A stretch of 64,000 nucleotides of DNA from Prosthecobacter sp. SYSU 5D2 (GTDB lineage: Bacteria > Verrucomicrobiota > Verrucomicrobiia > Verrucomicrobiales > Verrucomicrobiaceae), in assembly GCF_039655865.1 (NCBI RefSeq), contig NZ_JBBYXL010000005.1, forward strand, positions 248,001-312,000. The letters are read 5' to 3'. A program made the position numbers and the translations under genes. The notes below the pieces were generated by a model. That model did no database searches. It worked only from the letters and a program-made list of their open reading frames with translations, and had not been told where the DNA came from. Positions 33,847 to 42,957 of this stretch are shown here, one piece after another (the first letter of the stretch is position 1; every line of letters begins with the position of its first letter).

Positions 33847-35886
33847 ATGATTCGATTTTTGGGCAGGGTAATGATTTTGTTCCATGCGGCAGCCGCACTG
33901 GGTGGGGAGATTCCTTTGGGGCTGGGACCCCACAAGGATGTGGAGGTGCGTGTGCAGCCGGAGACAGTGCTGGAACTTAAACTGGGCGAGGGCCATCCGC
34001 ATTTCTGGACAGGGATCGTGTCAGGCGATTACAAAGTGGATGAGCACACCGTCCTCGCCCTGGAATATTTTGCGCCCTCGGGCCTGGAATCGGTGGTGTT
34101 AAGATACCGCGTCGCCAGCGGGGAGATGGCGGTGGCGGAGCAGCTGCCCGTGCCACTGGCGGAGACCTGGCAGCCGCTGGCGTTTGACCTGGGACAACTG
34201 GAAGTGAAACCGGCGGCGGGACATCCGGAGATGCGGTTTCATTTTGCGCTGAACGGAGCCGCAGGCACAGAGGTACAACTGCGCCGCATCCGGCTGCGTG
34301 AGACAAATGCGGAAGAGAAAACCCTGGCTGCGAACCGCGAAAAAATCATGGCTGAAAGGGAGGCGCAGGCCGCTGCCATCCTGGCTGATATCCGGTTGAA
34401 CACGGAAGCCACGCTCCAAACAGTGCATGTAGGTGCAAAGGAAATCACGCTGATCGGCCGCGCTGCGGGACCGGTGAAAGTGGTGGGAATTCCGCCGGAA
34501 ATGGTTTCCTTTCAGGCGGATAAAGGTGCGGTGGACGCAGACGCAAAACCGGATGCCAAAGGTGCCTTCAAGCTGACCATCGCGAGGGTGGTGGAGGGCA
34601 GCCAAAAGGACCGCGCTCTGTGGCGCTGGCGCCTGCTGGGCCCTGACGGTCAATGGGCCTCGCGAGCCATGTGGCCGACGGCTTACGGCCCGGCGGTGGG
34701 GCGCAACATACCGAAGCTGACCGCTCCGCACCAGAAGGGCATCGGCATGCCACCGGTACGGAATGCGGATCATGACATCTTCAACCTCGGCGTACGCCAT
34801 GCGACCATGAACGTCGTTCTGCATGCGCTTATCCGTGAAACGGCGGCTCCAGGATGGACGCCCTGGAAGTTTGAAGGCCGCACCTATTACTTGAACGAAA
34901 AGCAGATCGAAGGTCATGACATCTCGCTGCGCCTCATGGCGGAGAAGAAGATCATCGTCAGCGCCATCCTGCTGGTGGGCAATGGGCGTGGTGCCGATGG
35001 AAAACCTGGGATGTCTCTCACTCATCCAGAAGCGGAATTACGCGGTATCTATTCCATCCCCAATCTGACAGCGGAGGAACCGGCGCAATTTTACCGTGCC
35101 GCGCTGCATCTCATGGCGGAGCGATGGACACGAGCGGACGGTTCCTGTGGCCGGGTAAGCAACTGGATCATGCACAATGAAATTGATCAGGGTGCCACAT
35201 GGACCAACATGGGCGCGCAGCCGCTGGCACGTTATTTGGAAACCTATATGCGCTCCGCCAGGCTCATGCATCACACGGCGCGGCTGTTTGATCCGCATGC
35301 ACGTGTGTTCATCTCGCTCACGCATCATTGGGCGAAAAAGAGCAGCGGCAGCGGCACCTACATCGTGAGGGACATGCTGGAGCTGTTCGCCGAAATGGCC
35401 CGTGCCGAGGGGGACTTCGAATGGGGTGTGGCCTACCACCCGTATCCTCGGGATCTGCGCAATCCGGACACCTGGAAAGACGCGGACCTGACGCAGGATT
35501 TCGACACCCCTTACATTACACCAAAAAATATCGAAGTGCTGCCCGCCTTCCTTGAGCAGTCACGCTTTTTGTTCGCGGGGAAACCGCGCGGCATCCTGTT
35601 GTCAGAGCAGGGTTTTAATACACCCACACTCAGCCTGGAGGACCAGCGCCGCCAGGTGGCCGGCCTCATTTACATGTTCCGCAAACTGCAGCCGCTGAAG
35701 ACCATCGAGGCCTATCACCTGCACCGTTATCAGGACATGCCCGTCCAGGAAGGCGGCCTGCGCCTGGGCATCATCACCGAAACCGGGGAGCACAAGCTGG
35801 GCTGGGAGGCTTATCAGGCCATTGGCACGGAGAAGGAAGCGGAGTTTGAAAAGATGGCGGAGGAGGTAATGAAGCAGGGCGACTAA
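33847..35886 (+). CDS. Secreted DUF5722-type protein, probable glycosidase-like
   Basis: A TTG at 33817 opens the frame, but the ATG at 33847 begins a plausible signal peptide (I-R-F-L-G-R-V-M-I-L-F-H-A-A-A-A-L-G-G); 679 residues. The N-terminal third is a beta sandwich. The C-terminal ~400 residues match the DUF5722 pattern with a TIM-barrel look: N-W-I-M-H-N-E-I-D, A-R-V-F-I-S-L-T-H-H-W, W-G-V-A-Y-H-P-Y-P, and L-L-S-E-Q-G-F-N-T. The Glu in H-N-E-I and in S-E-Q-G-F are candidates for an acid and nucleophile pair, by analogy with clan A glycosidases (inference). A coiled-coil-like helix lies around residues 150-175. No operon partner. Confidence 0.75.
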   Translation: MIRFLGRVMILFHAAAALGGEIPLGLGPHKDVEVRVQPETVLELKLGEGHPHFWTGIVSGDYKVDEHTVLALEYFAPSGLESVVLRYRVASGEMAVAEQLPVPLAETWQPLAFDLGQLEVKPAAGHPEMRFHFALNGAAGTEVQLRRIRLRETNAEEKTLAANREKIMAEREAQAAAILADIRLNTEATLQTVHVGAKEITLIGRAAGPVKVVGIPPEMVSFQADKGAVDADAKPDAKGAFKLTIARVVEGSQKDRALWRWRLLGPDGQWASRAMWPTAYGPAVGRNIPKLTAPHQKGIGMPPVRNADHDIFNLGVRHATMNVVLHALIRETAAPGWTPWKFEGRTYYLNEKQIEGHDISLRLMAEKKIIVSAILLVGNGRGADGKPGMSLTHPEAELRGIYSIPNLTAEEPAQFYRAALHLMAERWTRADGSCGRVSNWIMHNEIDQGATWTNMGAQPLARYLETYMRSARLMHHTARLFDPHARVFISLTHHWAKKSSGSGTYIVRDMLELFAEMARAEGDFEWGVAYHPYPRDLRNPDTWKDADLTQDFDTPYITPKNIEVLPAFLEQSRFLFAGKPRGILLSEQGFNTPTLSLEDQRRQVAGLIYMFRKLQPLKTIEAYHLHRYQDMPVQEGGLRLGIITETGEHKLGWEAYQAIGTEKEAEFEKMAEEVMKQGD

Positions 35887-35903
35887 CCAAAAGGAACGCA
35901 TCA

Positions 35904-35943
35904 TAAAAAAGTCTCATTGCCAGGGACCTCCCGGCAATGAGAC
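35904..35943 (-). terminator. Terminator of the catalase gene
   Basis: Perfect 11-bp stem GTCTCATTGCC/GGCAATGAGAC (35911-35921 and 35933-35943), with extra GGG/CCC pairing in the loop. On the minus strand it is followed by TTTTTT. It lies 28 nt after the katE stop, and read from plus it has no T tail, so it serves the minus strand. Confidence 0.88.
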
Positions 35944-35971
35944 GAGTGTTACCAGCTTGGCTGTCACTCAA

Positions 35972-38074
35972 TTAACCCGGCCTTCTAAGCGCACACTCGC
36001 GCTCCCAAAGGCGGCCTTTTTTGGCGGTGGTGATGTATTTGGAAAGGGCGGTTTCAGTCGGCAAAGGCAGGATGCCTTCATCGGGCTTCACCCCAGCGCG
36101 ATCTAGCAAGGGCTGGGCTTCAGGTGTGTGGCCGATGACTTTCAAGTGAGCAAAGGCATTGCTCACCCAGTCTACCGCCGCAGCCTGGGTGGCGAGATCC
36201 TGCGCACCTTCTTCGGACGCGAGGATGACCACGGCATCAAAGAAAATGGACGGCCCGCCGGAGATGGGGAAATCGGCCTCAAAGAGCGTTCCTTCACTGT
36301 CCATGGCCCCGCCCACTTTAGGGGCAATGACGGCTACAGAAGCCTTTTCCTTTTTCGCCCGCTGCTGCAAGGACATCAGCATAGTGGAATCAAATCCTTC
36401 CGTGACCAACACGCCGATCTTGCGTCCCTGAAGCGTCACGGGTGCTTTGTGAATCAGACTCAGACTCGGAGATGGATCCAGATCGCGGGAGGCCACAGCG
36501 GGTGTGATGGCCTCGGCTTCTTCGCTCATCCCGAGGGCCTCGGCGACTCCGTCATGAAGCTCGGAATCAATATTGGCTAGGTGCCCCAGCATCCGCAGGC
36601 GGATGGGTTTGGTTTCCACTTTCGCCAGCTCAAAGGCGAAAGCGCTGATGATGTGGGTTTGCTCTGGAGCAGTCATGGAACGGTAAAATTGGCGTGCCTG
36701 GGAATAGTGGTCCGCGAATGTTTCGGATCGTTTACGCAGTTTGGCCCCATCCATTTCTTCCGGATATGTGACAAATCCGTGCGTGGGATTTTCACGAGGA
36801 GCACCGCCATCGAAACTGTTCGGTTCGTAGTTCACCCGGCCTTTCGGCACCTCCATCTGCCGCAGACCATCACGCTGGAAATTGCGCATCGGGCAGCGCG
36901 GTGCATTGACAGGAATTTGGTGAAAGTTCGGCCCGCCCAGCCGCGAGAGCTGCGTGTCCTGGTAGGAGAACAGGCGGCCCTGCAGGAGAGGATCATTGGA
37001 GAATTCAATGCCTGGCACAATGTTGGAAGGCAGGAAGGCCACCTGCTCCGTCTCCGCAAAAAAGTTGTCCGCATTGCGGTTCAGAACCAGCTTGCCCACC
37101 ATGCGCAGGGGGACGATTTCTTCCGGGATGAGCTTGGTGGCATCCAGGACATCGAAGTCCAACGTGGCGGCTGTTTCCTCATCAAAGACTTGCAGTCCCA
37201 GCTCCCACTCCGGGAAGTCGCCTTTTTCAATGGAGTCCCAAAGGTCACGACGATGGAAGTCAGGATCCGCCCCGTTGATTTTCACCGCTTCATCCCACAG
37301 GACAAAGGCGGCCCCCAGCTTGGGCCGCCAGTGGAATTTGACGAATCTGGAAACGCCCTCGGCATTGACCAGGCGGAAGGTGTGCACGCCGAATCCCTCA
37401 ATCATGCGCAGGGAGCGCGGGATGGCGCGGTCTGACATGGTCCACATGAGCATGTGCATGGTCTCCGGGCTGAGGGAGGCGAAGTCCCAAAAGTTATCAT
37501 GCGCGGAAGCCGCCTGCGGGAAGCCGCGATCAGGCTCCATTTTCACAGAGTGGACCAGATCCGGAAACTTCATCGCGTCCTGAATGAAGAAGACCGGGAT
37601 GTTGTTACCCACCAGGTCATAATTACCCTCAGTCGTATAAAACTTCACCGCAAAACCGCGCACATCACGCGGCAGGTCACCCGATCCTGCACCACCGGCC
37701 ACGGTGGAAAAGCGGACAAAGACCTCTGTCTTCACCTTCGGATTTTGCAAAAAAGCCGCCTTGGTGATGTCAGCCAGAGATTCATACACCTGGAAGTAAC
37801 CATGCGCCCCTGAACCCCGCGCATGGACAATGCGCTCCGGGATTCGCTCGTGGTCGAAGTGGGTGATCTTTTCGCGCAGCACAAAGTCCTCCAGCAAGGT
37901 AGGGCCGCGCAGCCCTGCCTTCAGGGAGTTTTGGTTGTCGGAGATGGGGACGCCGTGGTTGGTGGTGAGCGTCTGTTTCAAGTCACTGGCAGTCTGGTGC
38001 GTTTCTGCGGGGGCCTGTCCGGTATATGGACATTTGGGCGCAGGTGTTGAAGCGGCTTTGGAAGAGGTGGGCAT
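35972..38074 (-). CDS. katE: Large-subunit catalase HPII (KatE)
   Basis: 700 residues, as expected for clade 2 catalases with the extra C-terminal domain. After a variable N-terminus come [13 protein letters not shown] (distal catalytic His), [27 protein letters not shown] (active-site Asn region), and R-L-F-S-Y-Q-D-T-Q (proximal haem Tyr). The last ~150 residues form the flavodoxin/class I amidotransferase-like domain typical of HPII ([11 protein letters not shown]). Converts hydrogen peroxide to water and oxygen in the cytoplasm. Single-gene unit with a strong terminator; 239 nt separate its start from the xylA stop. Confidence 0.97.
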   Translation of the reverse strand: MPTSSKAASTPAPKCPYTGQAPAETHQTASDLKQTLTTNHGVPISDNQNSLKAGLRGPTLLEDFVLREKITHFDHERIPERIVHARGSGAHGYFQVYESLADITKAAFLQNPKVKTEVFVRFSTVAGGAGSGDLPRDVRGFAVKFYTTEGNYDLVGNNIPVFFIQDAMKFPDLVHSVKMEPDRGFPQAASAHDNFWDFASLSPETMHMLMWTMSDRAIPRSLRMIEGFGVHTFRLVNAEGVSRFVKFHWRPKLGAAFVLWDEAVKINGADPDFHRRDLWDSIEKGDFPEWELGLQVFDEETAATLDFDVLDATKLIPEEIVPLRMVGKLVLNRNADNFFAETEQVAFLPSNIVPGIEFSNDPLLQGRLFSYQDTQLSRLGGPNFHQIPVNAPRCPMRNFQRDGLRQMEVPKGRVNYEPNSFDGGAPRENPTHGFVTYPEEMDGAKLRKRSETFADHYSQARQFYRSMTAPEQTHIISAFAFELAKVETKPIRLRMLGHLANIDSELHDGVAEALGMSEEAEAITPAVASRDLDPSPSLSLIHKAPVTLQGRKIGVLVTEGFDSTMLMSLQQRAKKEKASVAVIAPKVGGAMDSEGTLFEADFPISGGPSIFFDAVVILASEEGAQDLATQAAAVDWVSNAFAHLKVIGHTPEAQPLLDRAGVKPDEGILPLPTETALSKYITTAKKGRLWERECALRRPG

Positions 38075-38252
38075 GATCGTTCAATGAGGAGATAAAGGAA
38101 TCTCGCCCGCTGCATCCTGCTCTCAAGGCAGCAGCATGGGGCTGGACACCCACACATCGTCCCCCTGCTCTTTTTTGGATGTCTGGTGATTTTTCATGAT
38201 CACCCAGGCAGCCAGCCACTTCGCCCCCCCCATGCATCTCAGGGCCCAAGAC

Positions 38253-38290
38253 AAAAAAATGCTGCGGCCGCTATCGATGGCGGCCGCAGC
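38253..38290 (-). terminator. Terminator of the xylose isomerase gene
   Basis: Perfect 11-bp stem GCTGCGGCCGC/GCGGCCGCAGC (38261-38271 and 38280-38290) with an 8-nt loop. Read on the minus strand it is followed after AT... by a run of seven T (A at 38253-38259 on plus). It lies 23 nt beyond the xylA stop. The remainder of the 38075-38313 gap shows no other recognisable element. Confidence 0.88.
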
Positions 38291-38313
38291 CTGTGGCATC
38301 ATCACATTCCGGC

Positions 38314-39630
38314 TCAGATGAAGTCGTTAATCAGATTCTCCAGCATCTCCTGGCGGCCGCTACGGGTGGCGGGTTCGCCTTTGCCGAGCGTGTAAGCCTC
38401 CAGTTCCTCCAACGTGACCGCTCCTGCCTCAATGCGGGCACCAATGCCGGAATCAAAGCTCTCGTAACGGGATTTCACAAAGTCATCCATCCGCCCGTCG
38501 CTGACGATGGCGTGGGCGATCTTGAGCCCCCGGGCGAAGGCGTCCATGCCGCCGATGTGGGCGTGAAAAAGGTCTTCTGGCTCAAAGGATTCCCGACGCG
38601 TTTTGGCATCAAAGTTCAGGCCGCCGGTGGTGAAGCCGCCCATTTTCAGGACTTCGATCATGATCTGCGTGGTCAGGTAGATGTCCGTCGGGAACTGGTC
38701 CGTATCCCAGCCGATGAGTTCATCCCCCGTGTTCGCATCCACCGAGCCGAGCGCGCCGGCCTCTCTCGCCACGCGCATCTCATGCATCATGCTGTGACCG
38801 GCCAGGGTGGCGTGGTTGGTTTCCAGATTCAGGGAAAGCTCACCCAACAAACCATACTCACGAAGGAAATTGAGGCAGGCGGCAGCATCGGAATCATACT
38901 GGTGCGTCGAGGGCTCGCGCGGCTTGGGTTCAATGTAGAAGGCCCCTTTAAACCCGATCTTCTTTTTATAGTCCACGGCCATGTGCAGGAGCCGGGCCAG
39001 ATGATCCAGTTCGCGCTTCATGTTCGTGTTCCACAGCGTGGCATAACCTTCACGGCCGCCCCAAAAAGTGTAACCTTCCCCACCCAGGCGATGGGTGACA
39101 TCAATGGCCTTTTTGATCTGGGCAGCGCCGTAGGCAAACACATCCGCATATGGGGAGGTGCCCGCCCCCTGGTTATACCGTGGGTGGGAGAACAGGCAGG
39201 CCGTGCCCCACAGCAGCTTGCAGCCGGTCTGCTTCTGCGCTTTCTCCAGCTCGTCCGCCACGGCATCAAAAGCGGCATTGGATCTGGCCAGATCATTCAG
39301 CTCCGGGGCCACGTCGCGGTCATGGAAGCAGTAGTATTCGATGCCGGTCTTCTGCATGAATTCAAACATGGCCCAGACGCGCTTTTGCGCATTCGCCACA
39401 GATTCCGTGCCATCATCCCAGGGGCGCTGGGCAGTCGCGCCACCGAAGGGGTCCGAGAGACCGTTGCGCATGGTGTGCCAGTAGGCACAGGCAAAGCGCA
39501 GGTGCTCCTTCATTGACTTGCCACCTACCAGCTCAGCGGCGTCGTAGTGTTTGAAAGCCAGCGGGTTGCGGGACTTGGGGCCTTCGAAGGCAATACGCGG
39601 GATGTTGGGAAAAAATTCGCCGTGGTTCAT
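38314..39630 (-). CDS. xylA: Xylose isomerase
   Basis: 438 residues, the class II xylose isomerase length. Family signatures are in place: F-K-H-Y-D near the start, catalytic His103 in Y-C-F-H-D-R-D with its Asp, F-W-G-G-R-E-G-Y, a metal ligand Glu in [15 protein letters not shown], and [13 protein letters not shown]. Interconverts D-xylose and D-xylulose in the cytoplasm. The gene lies 108 nt downstream of a PAS-AraC regulator in the same direction, suggesting that regulator controls it. No xylulokinase gene is in the window. A partial copy of the dehydrogenase/SDR upstream motif lies at 39698-39709. Confidence 0.97.
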   Translation of the reverse strand: MNHGEFFPNIPRIAFEGPKSRNPLAFKHYDAAELVGGKSMKEHLRFACAYWHTMRNGLSDPFGGATAQRPWDDGTESVANAQKRVWAMFEFMQKTGIEYYCFHDRDVAPELNDLARSNAAFDAVADELEKAQKQTGCKLLWGTACLFSHPRYNQGAGTSPYADVFAYGAAQIKKAIDVTHRLGGEGYTFWGGREGYATLWNTNMKRELDHLARLLHMAVDYKKKIGFKGAFYIEPKPREPSTHQYDSDAAACLNFLREYGLLGELSLNLETNHATLAGHSMMHEMRVAREAGALGSVDANTGDELIGWDTDQFPTDIYLTTQIMIEVLKMGGFTTGGLNFDAKTRRESFEPEDLFHAHIGGMDAFARGLKIAHAIVSDGRMDDFVKSRYESFDSGIGARIEAGAVTLEELEAYTLGKGEPATRSGRQEMLENLINDFI

Positions 39631-39697
39631 GGTGGCGATGCTGGAGCAAGGGCCTCGGGCGACAACCGCAAAGCCGTGGCATCTTTCACTTCATGGC

Positions 39698-39709
39698 CGA
39701 AATCGCATA
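39698..39709. promoter_or_regulatory. Partial copy of the dehydrogenase/SDR operator motif upstream of xylA
   Basis: CGAAATCGCATA matches 10 of 11 or so bases of the core AAATCGCATA found at 21438 and 24026, 68 nt before the xylA start. Orientation relative to the gene is opposite to the other two sites and the second half-site is not at the 21-bp spacing, so this is weak. Confidence 0.3.
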
Positions 39710-39738
39710 ACCAATGGCTTGTGCAACCGAACGGCGGC

Positions 39739-40512
39739 TCAGTCATCTGCGGCTTCTGAGGCACGCTGTCGGTGCTCCTTGCGGTAGCGGGATGGCGTCG
39801 TGCCCATGTGATGACGGAAATGCAGGGTCAGCGCGCTCTGGTCACAAAAGCCCGCGTGCAGGGCGATCTCGCGGATGTCCCGGTCACCTCGCCGCAGTTC
39901 CTGACACGCCGCCTGGATGCGGGTCTTGATCAGAAAATCACGCGGGCTGCTCTGGAAGACCTGCTGGAAGAGACGGTTGAACTGGCGCACGGAAAGCCCC
40001 GCCAGCGTGGCGAGATCTGTGATGGCGATGGGTTCACGAAAATGCTCCCGGATGTGGTTCACGGCCCGGTCGAGCTGGAAGTAGGGCGTCTTCACCGCAC
40101 TGGCGGCAGCGTAGTTTTCAATAATCCCCATGAGACCGATGATGTGGCCCTGCGGGCAGCGCATCGGCAGCTTGTTGGTGAAGAACCAGTCCGGCAGCCC
40201 CTGCTGGTTAAAAAACGGCTCCACGATGCGTCTTTTGGGCTCTCCAGTGGTGAGGACTTCCTCATCATCTACCCGGTAGTTGCGGGCGAGCTGGACCGGG
40301 AAAAGGTCGAAGTCCGTTTTGCCAATCAACTCCGCTTCCGATTGAAAGCCAAACCTCCGCCAGAAGCGCCGGTTGGCCGCGACGAACTGAAAATCCCGGT
40401 TTTTGGCAAAGAAGGAGATTCCGGGCAGTTCATCAAACAACTGGCCAAAATGGCTGCCTCCCACCGCCAGAGCGAGAAAGGACTTTTGGGTCTGGAGGGT
40501 CGCTTGGGCCAT
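39739..40512 (-). CDS. PAS domain-containing AraC-family transcriptional regulator
   Basis: 257 residues. An N-terminal PAS domain (about 25-140: F-D-E-L-P-G-I-S-F-F-A-K-N-R, then G-K-T-D-F-D-L-F-P) is followed by two helix-turn-helix motifs of AraC type (about 150-245: L-A-T-L-A-G-L-S-V-R-Q-F-N-R-L-F, then I-A-L-H-A-G-F-C-D-Q-S-A-L-T-L-H-F-R-H-H-M-G-T-T-P-S-R-Y-R-K). Likely senses a small ligand or redox state and activates sugar genes. Lies just upstream of xylA on the same strand; it is the best local candidate for binding the 21-bp direct repeats at 21433 and 24021 (inference). Confidence 0.92.
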   Translation of the reverse strand: MAQATLQTQKSFLALAVGGSHFGQLFDELPGISFFAKNRDFQFVAANRRFWRRFGFQSEAELIGKTDFDLFPVQLARNYRVDDEEVLTTGEPKRRIVEPFFNQQGLPDWFFTNKLPMRCPQGHIIGLMGIIENYAAASAVKTPYFQLDRAVNHIREHFREPIAITDLATLAGLSVRQFNRLFQQVFQSSPRDFLIKTRIQAACQELRRGDRDIREIALHAGFCDQSALTLHFRHHMGTTPSRYRKEHRQRASEAADD

Positions 40513-40572
40513 GACATGGCCTGTTTAGCATAAGGAGAACGGGGTGGGAATGTGAATGCACACCCATCCCCC

Positions 40573-40611
40573 AAAAAATGAAAGCGCCCTGGACAAGAGC
40601 CAGGGCGCTTT
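40573..40611 (-). terminator. Terminator of the 6S-like RNA
   Basis: Perfect 12-bp stem AAAGCGCCCTGG/CCAGGGCGCTTT (40581-40592 and 40600-40611) with a 7-nt loop. On the minus strand it is followed by CATTTTTT. No protein gene ends here, so it must end a non-coding transcript from the minus strand. Confidence 0.85.
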
Positions 40612-40800
40612 GAGTCCCACGTTGTGCCGTCCGGTCTGAGGACCTCGTATCCCAAGGGCGACGAGGTGGGAATCCATGAACAAGGGCGCTGTCTTCCAGT
40701 GAAGGCATGACAAGACATCCCAGGTCACGTGACTCCCGGAGTCATAAAAACGGGCCGGGTCACTAACAGCCCGATGACGAACACTGCAGGAGAGTGAAAG
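40608..40800 (-). ncRNA. ssrS: Probable 6S RNA
   Basis: About 193 nt on the minus strand, the size of 6S RNA, in the longest stretch without a protein gene (40513-40999). The ends pair in an interrupted closing stem (CTTT...CAGTGTT with GGCACAACG...AAAG). A bubble follows whose 3' side carries a small hairpin ACCTCGT/ACGAGGT, then CCTCAGACCGGACGGCAC, parallel to the small hairpin and the G-rich GCGGCATC segment of proteobacterial 6S RNA. The apical arm is a long interrupted rod (GGGC/GCCC, AGTGA/TCACT, ATGAC/GTCAT, GACTC/GAGTC). A terminator follows at once. 6S RNA binds housekeeping RNA polymerase as a promoter mimic. The assignment was made by eye; the 5' end is approximate, and the rest of the gap (40801-40999) shows only possible promoter space. 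Confidence 0.68.
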
Positions 40801-40999
40801 GAAGAAACAGTCAGGCTTTCTTCCCGGGAAAGGGGATTTCAAAGAACGGCGGGAACCCGAGAGCGCCCATCTTGAATTAAGAAGTAGCATAGACAGGGCC
40901 AGGTCCGCATTCAAGACTGTAATGAGATGACTTGAGGGGCAAAATGTTCACCGAAAAAACGCTGTTGGCGCAAATTGCCTGGCTGCTGCATTTTGCGTG

Positions 41000-41359
41000 A
41001 TGTTTGAACCTCGTGAATCTCCGCTGGCATCCGTGCCAGTCTTTGCCTGGCGCATGGCCAAGTTTTTCGGATTCGCCATGACTATCGCCAGCGTGGCACT
41101 CATCATCGGCATCCTCGGCTACCGATACATTGCGGAAATGAGCTGGGTGGACAGTCTGCTGAATGCCTCCATGATTCTCGGCGGCATGGGGCCCATGGGT
41201 GAACTGAACAGTGATGCCGCCAAGATCTTCGCCAGTGCGTATGCTCTCTTCAGCGGGCTGGTGTTCATTTCCGTGATGGGCATTGTACTCGCCCCGGCGG
41301 CGCATCGCGCGCTGCATCTGTTCCACCTGGATGAAAACGATAACAATCAAAACCTATGA
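41000..41359 (+). CDS. Small two-helix membrane protein, possibly ion-channel-like
   Basis: 119 residues from the ATG at 41000 (a GTG directly before it is also in frame). Two hydrophobic helices (F-G-F-A-M-T-I-A-S-V-A-L-I-I-G-I-L-G near 22-40 and A-S-A-Y-A-L-F-S-G-L-V-F-I near 76-95) flank a re-entrant-looking segment W-V-D-S-L-L-N-A-S-M-I-L-G-G-M-G-P-M. The layout copies a two-TM potassium channel pore, but the filter has G-G-M-G-P instead of T-V-G-Y-G. A cytoplasmic tail follows. It overlaps the CoA-binding protein gene by 4 nt (ATGA), so the two are translationally coupled. Function unknown. Confidence 0.75.
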   Translation: MFEPRESPLASVPVFAWRMAKFFGFAMTIASVALIIGILGYRYIAEMSWVDSLLNASMILGGMGPMGELNSDAAKIFASAYALFSGLVFISVMGIVLAPAAHRALHLFHLDENDNNQNL

Positions 41360-41727
41360 GTACCCCTGAACGTGTCGTGATCCTCGGTGCCAGTGACCGG
41401 CCAGACCGCTATGCCCACAAAGCCATGAAAGCCCTGCTGCGGCATGGGCATGAAGTGGTGCTGGTGCATCCGAGGCATAAGGAGATCGAAGGCCGCCCGG
41501 TGCTGGCCGATGTGGGAGAGGTGACCGGCCCGGTGGATACCGTGACGATGTATGTTGGCCCGGCCATCTCGGCAGGGCTGGCGGACAAGCTGATGGCATT
41601 GAAACCGCGACGGGTGATTTTTAATCCCGGCTCGGAGAATCCGGAGCTGCAAGATAAGCTGGAGAATGCGGGCATCCGTCCGGAGGAGGCCTGCACTCTG
41701 GTGATGCTGGCGACAGGGCAGTATTGA
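41356..41727 (+). CDS. CoA-binding domain protein (YccU-like)
   Basis: 123 residues forming a single Rossmann-type CoA-binding domain: V-V-I-L-G-A-S-D-R-P-D-R-Y at the start, H-G-H-E-V-V-L-V-H-P-R near 30-40, and P-R-R-V-I-F-N-P-G-S-E-N near 83-94. The family resembles the CoA-binding half of succinyl-CoA synthetase but stands alone; its cellular role is not settled. Co-translated with the small membrane protein upstream. Converges on the esterase gene with 1 nt between the stops. Confidence 0.85.
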   Translation: MSTPERVVILGASDRPDRYAHKAMKALLRHGHEVVLVHPRHKEIEGRPVLADVGEVTGPVDTVTMYVGPAISAGLADKLMALKPRRVIFNPGSENPELQDKLENAGIRPEEACTLVMLATGQY

Positions 41728-41728
41728 C

Positions 41729-42523
41729 CTAACGTATAGTTTGACCAAAAAAGCGCAGACTGTCTGCCAGGTGTTCATGCCAGTACTCCCAGGTGTGACC
41801 GCCGGTGAATTCTTCATAGACATGCGGGATGCCGGCCTGGTCTAACTGCTGATGCAGTGTGCGGTTGTGCTCGATGAGGATGTCGTCACTGCCGCAGTCG
41901 AAACGCAGCGGCGGCAGGCGGTGCGCATTCTGTGTCAGACACTCGATGACAGACATCGGCTCCTTTTCCGTCAGCACAAATTGGGCGGACGTTTCTTCCA
42001 CAAAGCCGTGCAGATGGGCGATGTCCGTGCAACTGCTGTGGGCGCTAATGGCAGTGAACTTTTCGGCATGGAGAGCCCCCAGGCGCATGGCGCCGTAACC
42101 GCCCATGGACAGGCCCGCGATGAAACGAGGTGACCGGGCAACTCGGGGATCAACGAGGGTGGCGGCCTGGGGGACTTCTTCGACGATCCAGCGATGGCAG
42201 TCCGCCCCGGCATGTTGCGCGTAGCCGCTGCCATCGCCCCACAGACCATCGGAAGGCATGGCGAGCATCATGGGTGGCAGGTTTTCCTCCGCGATCAGGC
42301 GGTCCAGCACCTTATGTGCGCCGCCTTTAAACAGCCAGGCCCAGTGGCTGCCATAGACTCCATGCAGCAGGATGACCAAGGGCAGCGGACCGGCAGGGGC
42401 GGTTGGCGGCACGTACAGAGTGAGGTCTGCGCGGCGCATTAAGGCGGAGGATTTGACGGTGACAAAAGAAACACCTGCCGGGGCATACTCCGGCAGGGAG
42501 ATCTCGATGGTGCGAAAAGGCAT
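41729..42523 (-). CDS. Alpha/beta-hydrolase esterase (EstD/S-formylglutathione hydrolase-like)
   Basis: The ATG at 42523 (M-P-F-R-T-I-E-I-S-L-P) is chosen over an earlier in-frame start at 42577; 264 residues. Domain features: P-L-V-I-L-L-H-G-V-Y-G-S near 50-61 (oxyanion region), nucleophile elbow G-L-S-M-G-G-Y-G-A-M, Asp in C-G-S-D-D, and His in G-G-H-T-W-E-Y-W near the end, so the Ser-Asp-His triad is complete. No signal peptide, so probably cytoplasmic; typical of small-ester or carbohydrate-ester hydrolases. Follows the toxin-antitoxin pair on the same strand, probably as a separate unit. Confidence 0.88.
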   Translation of the reverse strand: MPFRTIEISLPEYAPAGVSFVTVKSSALMRRADLTLYVPPTAPAGPLPLVILLHGVYGSHWAWLFKGGAHKVLDRLIAEENLPPMMLAMPSDGLWGDGSGYAQHAGADCHRWIVEEVPQAATLVDPRVARSPRFIAGLSMGGYGAMRLGALHAEKFTAISAHSSCTDIAHLHGFVEETSAQFVLTEKEPMSVIECLTQNAHRLPPLRFDCGSDDILIEHNRTLHQQLDQAGIPHVYEEFTGGHTWEYWHEHLADSLRFFGQTIR

Positions 42524-42570
42524 GGGGCAAGAAACGCGTCTAAAGTTCAGAACCTGGCTGGATCCTTGAG

Positions 42571-42957
42571 TCACCACATCCGTGAAGCTCCGAGCAGGGA
42601 CAGGGGCAGATCAGGTGAGAGGAGGGTCATGCCGGATTCGATGGCTTGGGCGGCGAGGAGGCGGTCGAAGGGGTCCACGTGGCTGCGCGGGAGCTCGCCG
42701 CTGCGGAAGATGGCGGCGTGGGTGAGGGGCAGGAGATGAACGTGATAAAACGCCAGTCTGCTGGGTAGCCAGAGACGAGGAGCAGCAGGCAAGGGCAGCT
42801 TGCCGCCGGAGTGTTTTAAGGTGATCTCCCAGACGCTGACGTCACTGAGATACAGACGGTTGAAGGGATCATTGAGCTGGCGGGTGGCTTCATCTGACAA
42901 GCGGCCCGGGGGTAAGGCGAGCCAAAGAAAGGTACACGTATCGAGGAGGAAATTCAT
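42571..42957 (-). CDS. PIN-domain ribonuclease toxin (VapC type)
   Basis: 128 residues from the ATG at 42957, overlapping the antitoxin stop by 4 nt. N-F-L-L-D-T-C-T-F-L-W gives the first catalytic Asp; D-V-S-V-W-E-I-T-L-K provides Asp/Glu; and S-H-V-D-P-F-D-R-L-L-A-A-Q-A gives the third acidic cluster, with a final D near the end. A single-domain PIN nuclease, expected to cut RNA. Paired with a Phd/YefM antitoxin directly upstream. Confidence 0.92.
   Translation of the reverse strand: MNFLLDTCTFLWLALPPGRLSDEATRQLNDPFNRLYLSDVSVWEITLKHSGGKLPLPAAPRLWLPSRLAFYHVHLLPLTHAAIFRSGELPRSHVDPFDRLLAAQAIESGMTLLSPDLPLSLLGASRMW

Noticed and set aside
38123..38305. Short protein genes between katE and xylA
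   Set aside because: The segment holds the xylA terminator; candidate frames have no ribosome site and no plausible product.
40525..40914. Small minus-strand proteins of 75-130 codons over the 6S-like segment
   Set aside because: The region is better explained as structured RNA with a terminator inside these frames; no ribosome site and no conserved motif.
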